This document shows positions 55,080-64,000 of a DNA stretch of 64,000 nt, in pieces; positions within the stretch are counted from its first letter, which is position 1; every line of letters begins with the position of its first letter. This stretch comes from Pomphorhynchus laevis. Its lineage: Eukaryota; Acanthocephala; Palaeacanthocephala; Echinorhynchida; Pomphorhynchidae. The stretch covers positions 43,265 through 107,264 of the forward strand of contig WNNJ02003615.1 in NCBI GenBank assembly GCA_012934845.2, given 5' to 3'. The notes under the pieces were generated by a model. The model did not search any database, was not told where the DNA came from, and worked only from the letters and a program-made list of their open reading frames with translations. A program made the translations under genes and the position numbers.

Positions 55080-57170
55080 TTTTTCCTCAAGGTCAAACCT
55101 GTCAATTTACGAAGAAATAACTTCTTTTGCTGATAAAAGGTTGGCTGATCACACTAAGAACATGGAGAATAGGATAAAGAAGTTACTCTTATGTCTATTT
55201 AAACTACAAAAAATGTCAAAGTTCCAACACCCTCTGATGCAAACAAAATATTCGAATTTTTGATTCCTGCTGATAGTAACAATTCGAACGCCATCCAATT
55301 GTCAAAAAGGCTAGTAAGTGGGCAAAAGAAATATTATGATATTCCCACAAGCAAAACTATCATTAAAACACATGAGATAGACATCCCCACAGTTGGGAGT
55401 GATGATAACATGATGGGTGACCTTCCTGCGTCCGAACCCAACTAATGAGTTTTCTTGCCCGCTGTGAGCCAACGCAATGGGAAGTAGTCAAGATCCTTTT
55501 TCACTAAGCATTCTTTAGTGAAATTTGAGAGATGCTTCTGCTCTTCTTCTGCATGGTAGAGATAATGGCGTCATTGTTTTTTAATAAACTAAATCGATAC
55601 GAAAGGTCTTGTAACCCTACTTAAATGTTCACTAAGGTATTCACCTCTATTAAATTTATCATGTCCTGTTCTGTCTTGTTTATATGTAAAACTATGCAAA
55701 AAAAGCAGTAAGCGAATCAGTTTAGCCAATATGTATTCGACCAGGGAAGATACATAAGAATCGCTAACTTCTGAATCGAATAGTTGGTAGTCGTTATGAC
55801 ATGATACTTGATGACTTCAAGGATAGAACTGGTCGCTGGATCAAAGCCGCATTCCGCAGAACAAAGAACGATTACTTTATTAATATCCCACCTTCCGTCT
55901 TTTATTGCACAACTACCAACCATCTCCTCGATATTCTAACGCATCATCAGAAGTGGTTTCTTAAACCCTTCTATATTGAACAGTCCCGTCAACAATTGTC
56001 CACTTTGCACGACCTACTTCGATGAAGGTTAGAAGAAGATATCTTACTTCGAAGAAGATACCACTGTGATTTAATCAGTGACCTTATTCCATGCAGCTAT
56101 CGGATTTTTTCCCGTTATTAGAAATGCGAATTTGACCAGATTTAATTCTACCTATATAAGCTAACTACCGGAATGTTATCGACAATCTATAAAGGTCGCA
56201 ATTTCAATCTAACCCCGACAATACTTAAAGTCTTTGCTAAAATGCTACATATTCCCGATCTTTCTGACTCATATATGCATTTCTGTTGAAAAAATATTAG
56301 AGTTCTCGTTATAAACTCTAACTGAGTAGGGATAGGGCTTGCATTGCTTGTAATAAACCTTCACACTATTCATTCTGAACGATTTTCAAGATACATCAAT
56401 TTGTGATTAGAAGCACATAGAGGTGAATTGGTACCGTAGGTTTGGACAGAGTTTTAGACGAGTCGATTTCACTACACAATTACGGAGTCCATTCCACACT
56501 GCAACCAATCCCTTCTTGATGTAGTTTCAGGAGTAGAAATTTATTTAACAGATATCCTGAACTTCCAAAATCTTTCACCAAGTTTCTTCAAATCGCATTA
56601 ACCAATATCAACTCGTGTCTGTCAGCATTTCACGGACAGTCGGAGGAAAAATATCGCCATAAAAATGCTGTTAGCTCACTATCCGATATTGCTGGTATTA
56701 ATGCTACAAGAATATTTTTATCCAAAAAAATCCGGTGACATGTCCTAAAGATCTGCGGCCTATTTCGATTCAAAACTCTCATTTTCATTTACGAATAGGC
56801 GCTTGCTTGTAAAATCCGTGATCATTTAGTCGGGCGAAATTTGATCCCACATTGGTTTCATGGATATATTAGTGGACGCTCGGTTCACTCAGCAGTTGGT
56901 GAAGTGTATCGGTTCTGCCAGAAGAACGCTTATCAATTATCTGTGACTGTTTTTCTCGATTTTTACACTGCATTTGGCCTTATTTTCATTAAATCTGTTA
57001 TTTCATCACTTAGGTTCCTTGGGCTGCATGTCAACAGGTTGGAAATACTGTTATATACAAAGAGCTTCTATTATGACGATGACCTTGATGCGCGACAATT
57101 CCACCCAATTACTGGTGTTCATCAAGGTTCCCTTATCACATATCTTGTACTTAGCTGCCTCCGGAATACC
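55080..57170 (+). mobile_element. LINE family B, heavily decayed, ends in RT at a minisatellite (copy B5)
   Basis: ORF1 end at about 55260-55445 (IVGSDDNMMGDLPASEPN-like); endonuclease with the SLANMYSTREDT-like and DFKDRTGRWIKAAFRR (55810) blocks; RT from about 56640: KDLRPISIQNSHFHLR, ISGRSVHSAVGEVYRF (56860), FLDFYTAFGLIFIKSVISSL (catalytic AFD is now AFG), then LYLAAS and an abrupt stop at 57165, where the 13-bp minisatellite starts. Many stops and frame changes. It is the oldest-looking family B copy in the window. Confidence 0.85.
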
Positions 57171-57175
57171 CCGAC

Positions 57176-57825
57176 ATAGTTGACATAACAATATCCGACA
57201 TGATAACCTGACAAAACACCCCGGCATATTATCTCGACATTATACCCCGACATAATAACCGACATAATACCCCGACATAATACCCCGACATAATACCCCG
57301 ACATAATACCCCGACATAATACCCCGACATAATACCCCGACATAATACCCCGACATAATACCCCGACATAATACCCCGACATAATACCCCGACATAATAC
57401 CCCGACATAATACCCCGACATAATACCCCGACATAATACCCCGACATAATACCCCGACATAATACCCCGACATAATACCCCGACATAATACCCCGACATA
57501 ATACCCCGACATAATACCCCGACATAATACCCCGACATAATACCCCGACATAATACTTAGAAATAGTACCTCGGCATAATACCTCGACATAATACCCCGA
57601 CATAATACCCTAACATAATACCTCAACATACTCCCCGACATAGTCGCCGACAAAATACCCCAACATAATACCCCGAAATAATACCCCAACATAGTACCCA
57701 GACATAGTACCCCCGACATAGTACCCCGACATAGTACCCCGAAATAACACCCCGACATAATACCCCAAAATAATACCCCGACATAATACCCCAAAATAAT
57801 ACCCCGACATATAACACTACCACTG
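57176..57825. repeat. 13-bp minisatellite, unit ccccgacataata
   Basis: About 22 near-perfect units between 57262 and 57550, with decayed units on both sides (variants such as ccccgaaataata and caacatagtaccc). Thirteen is not a multiple of three, so all three minus frames read the same 13-residue peptide (MSGYYVGVLCRGI) and stay open for 124-184 codons. These open frames are a result of the repeat, not evidence for a protein. The array separates copies B5 and B6. Confidence 0.97.
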
Positions 57826-57834
57826 GAATACCGT

Positions 57835-59955
57835 AATTAGCTACGGAACGGTTATCTTATTCACAAACCTCCGTTCCCCATATTTCATTGCACATCAACA
57901 AATTTACTCCACAACTTATTACTGCTCCATAAGAGGTGGTTGTTAAAACCCCACTGTACGGAGCAGTCGCGACAACATATGTCCACCTCTCATTACTTGA
58001 TTCACTGGCGTATAGAAGAGGATACGCTGCTTAGAAGGAGATTCCACTTTGATTCTATCAGAGTGGCTTTCTTTCAGGCAGCTATCCAACGCTTCCCCCG
58101 AATTGTTAATCAGAGTCTAACCGAATTTAATTTCTACCTCCCTTCGCAAGCTACCGTGATACTTTCGACTACCTACAAAGGTCTATTTTCAGGCATACTC
58201 CGACAAAGCTCGAGACCTTAGCGTATATGCATCGTCTTCCCAATCTCTCTACTTCTGCCAGGCAAGTTCTCTCGAAAGAATATTAGAGCACTAGATATAG
58301 GCTCCAACTGGGATAGGATATAGCAAGCATTGCTTCCCTTAATCCAGCCCAGTCTTCCTTCTGGAAGATATTCAAGGAGAAGTATGTCTGTTGGAAGGAT
58401 AGAACATTGTGCTGGATTGGAAAAACAGGTCTTGTCAAAGTTTTGGAGGAGTCACTATCCTTACATAATTATGGAGCCACTCAATCACCTCAACCAAGCC
58501 CGCCTTGGGGAGACTTTAGGAGTAGGGATCTTTCTGTCTCAGATATCCTTAACTCCTAGGGGCCTATTCCAGGCACCTCCAAATCCGTCGCTCCTCTCTC
58601 TTCTCGTGTCTGTCAGCTTTTGACAGCCGAACAAAGAAGATAAGTAGCCGTCACAATGCTATTTGCCGCTCCATCCGATGTGGCCGCATCAACATTAGTA
58701 TACAAATATTTTTACCAAAGAACAATCCGGTCTAATGTCATAAAGACCTGCGGGCCATATCGATTCAAAATTCCATCGTCTCGATCTACGAAAAAGCCCT
58801 TGGCCGTAAAATCCGCGATCATCTGAGTAGGCGAAATTTAATTTAGCAAGTTTCCATGAGTTCGTCACAGGTCGCTTGGTCCATTCAGCAGTAGGTGAAG
58901 TGCATCAGTTTTGTCAGGAGAATAGTCATCAACTTGCTGTGGCTGTTTTCCTTGATTTTTCTGCTGCATTTGACCGCATCTCCATTCCCTTTGTTATCTC
59001 TTCTCTCAGGTCCCTCGGGCTGCCTGCGAGAATTGTCAACAGGGTGGAGATTCTGATGTGCACCAAGCGATTCTATTATGAAGACGACACTGATGCGCGT
59101 CTGTTCTACTCTATTACAGGTGTGTCCCAACGATTCCCTCTTTCTCCTATCTTGTTCCTTGCTGCTTCTATTGAACTCTTTAAAATATTTAAACGCGAAC
59201 AACGTCTATTGGTATACGCTGATGATACCACAGCCCTGTTCTCTGGACCCAGGTGCAAAGACGTAGTCTCGGACATCAGCCGTTTCTTTTCAAGAATGAA
59301 AGACAAGTTACCCAAGTCCAATCTTATTTGAAACTCCGCGAAATCGCAGGTGGTTGTTTTTCATGGCGCCCCTGCAACAAAGCAATAACTTAAGAGATTA
59401 GCACGCTCTGCGCTCTCCTCCATTTTGACTAATCAACTATTCCCTGTTTTCACGAGTTGGGTAAAATACCTGGCGTTCACCGTTACGGTGAACTGGTCAG
59501 CAAAAGCCGACCTGGATAGACTTAAACGTATCCTGAAGAGAGCTAGATGGGCTCTGAAACGGGCCCAGCATCTGTCATTGAAAGGGAAACATCAGGTGCG
59601 CCTCTTGGGCACTTGGGCTTTCTCGGGATTAGTGTTATTCTCTAGAGGACCTCCCCCAGAGCAAAGGCTAAGGTTTCTCAAGCTATTCGTATCTTGATTA
59701 CCCCGCATAGTCTGCCTCGATTGGACTCTTCGGGTGTGGGGGGGGTGAAAGACCCCGGTGGTTCAGTCGAAGAGCGGCGTGTTGGATTAACTGTGGGGCT
59801 CAGATCCCATCCGACCTGAGGCCGTAGGATAAGTTAAAGACAATTAAATATACGGATGATGATTATAAATATTGCCTGACTGTTTTTGTGTTTTGTTTCT
59901 GAACTTCTTCACTTATGTTATAATTTTTAAGAAAACCTTTATTTATTTATTCATT
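57835..59955 (+). mobile_element. LINE family B, endonuclease end to 3' end (copy B6)
   Basis: Begins in the endonuclease (ggttatcttattcacaaacc, equal to CYLIHKPP in copy B4). Continues through CTEQSRQHMSTSHYLI, the linker (RRRFHFDSIRVAFFQAAIQR) and the RT: FLDFSAAFDRISIPF (58950), YYEDDTDARLFYSITGVSQR (PQG changed to SQR), SPILFLAASIELFKIF, VYADDTTALFSGPR (59215). The C-terminus reads RVKYL-type FTVTVNWSAKADLDRLKRIL. The open stretch 58876-59331 covers most of the RT. Stops and frameshifts flank it. The 3' end near 59955 shows aagaaaacctttatttattt. Confidence 0.9.
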
Positions 59956-60229
59956 GAAAAACAACGAAATCAAGAGCAAAATAATCGGAAATTCCAATGG
60001 AATGTCTATTATTTTTTATGAAGACAGGGATATTTTCTATTCCTACAAGCAAGGTCAGTAAAATTTGATTTCTAATTATCATCGATACAAGGAGAACTTC
60101 TCCAGTGAATAAGCTCCAAAATTTAATCAGTATTAAGTATAAATCACCTCTTGAGAGACAAAAAGTATTCAACAGTCTTTGACAAAAATTCACTGTTTTG
60201 TACTAGGATATAGTTATTTTCAACTCAAT
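59956..60229. other. Spacer before copy B7
   Basis: AT-rich; no supported feature. Confidence 0.35.
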
Positions 60230-62290
60230 AAGATAATGAGTCGGAGGTACGAGTCTTCTTCTCTTTCCCCGACATTACTATTGCCTACTAAAAATATTTC
60301 AATGAAAATGTCTCAGTTTAGGGTAATTAATTTCAAACTGATACAAGTGTGTGTTATAATCTCTAACATTACCTTGACCTTGACAACGACGATTTCAAAA
60401 CACTTGAAAATCTATTTAAAATTTCAAATGTTCGATTCATAAATGGGAGGAATGGTTTCCCCTCCCAGTTGCATTCTGTCCAATCTCAGTAGATAACGCC
60501 AAAATTATATCAAAATCCAAATGCAAAATGTTTCTGGGTCATAACTTCTTATGCATTCTGGTTAATACTGATAGCTTGACCTACCCCCAGCTGTAATTGC
60601 TGCCACGAATGAGGTATTAGGGGTCAGATTACCACACTCCCTCCTGTAGGGGTTGCGGTTCGACTGATCCCAATCACTTAAAAGGAGGAAAGTGCATCGA
60701 CCCCCCGCTCTGCTCGAACTGTAGTGGGGACCATCATTCACGGTCTCGCAAATGCCGTAACTTCAAAGAATATCAAAAGAGACACTGTACTGTTTCCAAC
60801 AACACATCCTTCAATTCGTTTGCAGACGCAAGTAATAGGTTCTCCGACTCAGACATAATTAGTTTGATTGATGCAAAGAGTCAAGCAACAACCAAGAAGA
60901 TGGAGGACTTATTCACGTTTTTAATCAACACAATATACAGCACACACCAAGACCAAACAGCTACCGTCCCGTGATCGAAAAAGTGCGCCTATGTTCACAA
61001 CCCGTCATTTATCCGCCTTTCTAAGAAAGGTAAAACTTGGGAAGTTGCGGCTGAATATGAAATAAAGATAATGCCCGTGGGCAAATGACTCTCTCTGTTG
61101 AGGTCGGAAGTGGGAAGGGCAACTTTACCGCTTTTGGTTCCAACTAGAGGGGGCTTACCCACTCCGGTTCTACTATCGCAATGGGAAGTATTACGAACCG
61201 TTTTCATATATTGTTTAGCGATATCGTGCTGCAAGAACAGTAAACGTATCAGCATAGCCAATGTATATATCTGTCCAGGAGAAAATCACAAGAACCGTGA
61301 CCTCCTGGATCGTATATTAGGTAGCGGCTATGACTTGTTACTTGCTGACTTTAACGACAGAATTGGTCGTTGGATTAATGCAGCATTCCGCATAGCCTGG
61401 ATATACTATCTTATACATAAACCACCCCCCCCTTTCATTGCGTTACAACAAATTCTCTCCTCGACATTCTACTGCTACACGAGAGATGGATGCTAAAGCC
61501 TACCTGTACTGAGCAGTCGCGCCAACAACTGTCCACCTAACACGACTTACGCCGTTGACGATTAGAAAAAGATACGTTGCTTAGAAGAAGGTTCCACTTT
61601 GATACAATCAGAGTGGCATGCTTCCAGGCAGCTATTCAACTCTTCCCTGTTGTAGGAAATTCGAGTCTGACCCGATTCAATTACTACCTCTCATCGCAAG
61701 CTACCACGAATCTTTCGACTACCTATAGGGGTCGCATATACAATTCCACGAATGCTACACCTTTCTAATCTATCTTTCTCCGTCAGACATGCCCTCTCGA
61801 AAGAATACTGAAGCTCTAGATATAGGTTCCAGCTGTGTAAAGATAGGACGAGAATCGCTCGCCTTAACCCTTCTCAGTCTTCATTTTGTAAGATATCCAA
61901 GGAGAAGTTTGTCTGCTGGAAAGAGAAATCTTTAAGTTGGATCGGTAATATAGGCCTTGACAAAGTTTAGAAAAAGTCACTATCCCTACATAATTATGGA
62001 TCCACTCAATCCCCAACCAATCCGCCTTGGGGTGGATTCAGGAGCAGGGATTTATCTGTTCCATATATCCTAAACTTCTTGGGGCCATTTTCGGACACCT
62101 TCAAATCTCATGCACCACTCTCCACTCAGGTTTGCCAGCTTTAGACAGCCAGTCAGAGAAAAAGGATCGCCATTGCGATATTACTAGTCACCCATCCGAT
62201 TTTGCAGGCATCAACATTAGCCGACAAATATTTTTACCAAACAATAAATCGATTTCGTGCCCTAACGATATGCGGCTCATTTCGATGACT
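60230..62290 (+). mobile_element. LINE family B, 5' half with ORF1 zinc knuckles, joined to family C (copy B7)
   Basis: A likely ORF1 start lies near 60237. Zinc knuckles at 60645-60765: CRGCGSTDPNHLKGGKC, then CSNCSGDHHSRSRKCRNF (CxxC...H...C and CxxC..DH....C patterns). The endonuclease begins near 61140; ISIANVYICPGENHKNRDLL (61250) and LLADFNDRIGRWINAAFR (61335) are clear. The linker (RRRFHFDTIRVACFQAAIQ, 61580) follows, then the start of the RT (SDFAGINISRQIFLPNNKSI, 62200; MRLISMT). Sequence changes to family C at about 62290. Several stops and frameshifts. The ORF1 knuckles are of the LINE type, not retroviral. Confidence 0.82.
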
Positions 62291-64000
62291 TAACAATGAC
62301 TTAAGTATTCAGCATGATGTCGATGTAGTTAAATCAATCTTCTCATGTGTTTTGCAAAACACTCTGCCACAGTTCGAAAGGATTTGCGTGTAGTAAATTT
62401 ATTTCGCCTTGGTAAAAAAGAATCAGATAGTCGACCTCGTTTACTCAAAGTTGTTCTTGCCTCCACCGTAATGAGTTCACTTATACTACGTAACATTCAT
62501 CTTCTAAGAGGTTTGAGTATTCGTCTTTTGAAAGATTTATCTTCAGAGGACAGAAAACTGTTGTTTACTGTCAAACGTGAGATGGCCGAGCGTCGAATGA
62601 AAGGTGAAGAAAAACTTATAATCCGAAATTTTCAGGTTGTGCGACGCAGTGTATCCACTCGATTTTTATCAACAGCTATCGAGACATTTCGTTACGGGAT
62701 ATCGAACATACTGTGTCGCACGCATTCCCAACTCAACTGTAGACTCTGTAACTCGCTACTAACGGTCAATCATCCGGATTTATCCTCGTTCAATTGTATG
62801 AATTCTCAAAAATCAAATGCTCACAAGTTTCCTTGTACATCTACCAAAGCTGGCATTTACATACTCTATTCAAATGTTTTAAGTTTGTTTAACAAGTTAG
62901 ATGAAATCAAAGCAATAGTACATCATGAAAATCTCGACATGCTGTTTTTCACTTAAACTTGGTTAAATTGTAATATTCTGGATTCTGAAATCGGCATTTA
63001 CGATTATACGATAGTTCGCTGTAATCGGAAAATCTCTAGAGGTGACGGTGTAGCTGCTTATATACGTCATAACCTTGTTTATAACGTAATAGAGTCATGT
63101 TTTGACGATTATAGAAATGAGCTTTTGTGGATTGATGTGACGGAGGAACGCTATCGCATTTGTATTGTTTATCGTAGTCCTCGATCAAAAATACCACTTA
63201 TCATCAAGTCGTTGAAACATCACTGTTCCGAAGATGTGGATACCTTAATCTGCGGAGATCTTAAAACTTTAAATATCGATTAGGTCTCTTATACAGCGAC
63301 CCAGGGGTGTGATGAAGACTCATCATCCTTACTTGATGTATTCAATGAGCTCACACTCTGTCAGCTTGTCCATTGTAATACTCGTATTCGTAAAAAAGTC
63401 ATTCCCTGCTAGATTTATGCCTATGTACCAATGATTATGTCGTCGAGACATTAAGTTGCGGTCCGCCATTAGGCTCCAGCGATCACTGCACTTTACGTAT
63501 CATCCTACCTGGTCATATTTCGTGTCTGGTCAATTTTAAGAAAATGATTGGTGTTATTAATGCGGATTACGATACAATTGGTGAAATGCTGAGCCTAGTA
63601 AGATGGCCTTGTGCTAGAACAGTCAGTGTTCATGTAGCCTAGTCATTCCTCCACACAACATTAATTAATCTACTTCATGCATTTTCCACTTGCGTAACAC
63701 GTAAACCACAATCCTCCAAACCCAAATGGTTTGAGAGTGAGTTGAAGCGAGCTGTCAGAGAACATGATCATGCATTCCTACTATTTAAGCGTGGACTCGG
63801 ATCATTCAGATTTTATACTACCGCTCGGAACAGGATAACTTCTCTTAAACGTCAGAAGAAGCATCAATTCATTGCTGCCATATGTTCCTTGTCTCATGTT
63901 GATCAAAAGTGACTTTTTCAACTACTTAACAACCGTAAAAGAGTATCGTCGTCAATCAACTGTCTGGTTGATGGTGAGTGAAAATCAGTTTCTTCTCTTT
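62291..64000 (+). mobile_element. LINE family C, ORF1 end and endonuclease, cut by the window edge (copy C7)
   Basis: Starts within ORF1 (SIQHDVDVVKSIFSCVL), then an open stretch at 62345-62956 with LRVVNLFRLGKKESDSRPRL, IRLLKDLSSEDRKLLFTV and EEKLIIRNFQVVRRS. The same frame then reads into the endonuclease start (YILYSNVLSLFNKLDEIKAI, MLFFT), ending at a stop in 62953-62956. Endonuclease text goes on: YTIVRCNRKISRGDGVAAYI, ELLWIDVTEERYRICIVYRS, LICGDLKTLNID. An EVSELK-like linker (WFESELKRAVREHD, 63730) precedes the RT, which lies beyond the window. Stops at several places show that it is decayed. Confidence 0.87.

Noticed and set aside
57122-57823. Five overlapping minus-strand open frames with GYY/VGVLCRG repeats
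   Set aside because: They are a by-product of the 13-bp minisatellite, which reads the same in all three frames. There is no start context or non-repeat domain.
60645-60765. CCHC knuckles as evidence for a retroviral gag
   Set aside because: The CxNC..DH....C..F pattern and the adjoining apurinic endonuclease show it is the ORF1 of a LINE.
1-64000. CRISPR arrays, bacterial operons or ribosome binding sites
   Set aside because: The sequence is eukaryotic transposon debris. The tandem repeats present have no spacer structure and no prokaryotic gene is seen.

Overview
The window is a stretch of AT-rich animal DNA, most likely from an invertebrate, made almost entirely of transposable elements and their debris. 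I recognise no host protein-coding gene, tRNA or rRNA. The grounds for an animal are several families of non-LTR retrotransposons (LINEs) with apurinic-type endonuclease and reverse transcriptase (RT) domains, two hAT DNA transposons of the ZBED/GTF2IRD2 type, small repeats with hammerhead-ribozyme cores and a retroelement RT with a RYIDD motif. The species cannot be fixed from sequence alone.

Three LINE families are labelled here A, B and C. Family A (CR1/L2-like, C-rich sense strand, 3' end reading about gcatttgccacgt then AAATAAAT) has seven copies, near 3.7, 9.5, 14.4, 20.7, 23.6, 37.8 and 51.0 kb. Family B (Jockey/I-like, YADDT, zinc-knuckle ORF1) has seven copies, near 6.7, 18.9, 32.0, 34.4, 56.1, 58.9 and 61.3 kb. 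Family C (CR1-like, PHD-like ORF1, TAA-rich tail) has seven copies, near 22.3 plus 24.9 (one copy split by a family A insertion), 39.7, 42.1, 46.4, 49.4, 52.7 and 63.1 kb. All are broken; the best preserved is the C copy at 44.15-48.69 kb. Several are nested or lie head to tail.

Layout. 0-2.3 kb: RYIDD reverse-transcriptase relic and its 3' repeat. 2.5-5.5 kb: an old tandem repeat split by a hAT element that itself holds a family A end. 5.7-9.8 kb: LINE pieces. 9.8-17.6 kb: a cluster of small structured repeats, namely a 380-bp tandem array, fold-back elements and a roughly 140-bp repeat. 18.8-25.1 kb: LINE pieces. 26-27.3 kb: an LTR-retrotransposon relic. 27.7-30.7 kb: a fold-back element with a 2786-bp hAT element inserted in one arm. 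31.8-64 kb: nearly continuous LINE sequence with a 13-bp minisatellite at 57.2-57.8 kb.

The most interesting item is the 380-bp tandem repeat at 11.7-12.6 kb. It holds every conserved position of a hammerhead ribozyme, but the three strands come in a permuted order, so a standard fold needs two neighbouring units (or a pseudoknot). A diverged copy at 9.8 kb keeps the same layout, with paired changes in all three helices. This points to a retrozyme-like element, that is, a small non-coding element spread through self-cleaving RNA. A second small repeat (15.9, 16.2, 17.4 kb and a fold-back form at 12.6 kb) has a conventionally ordered but decayed hammerhead-like core on the minus strand.
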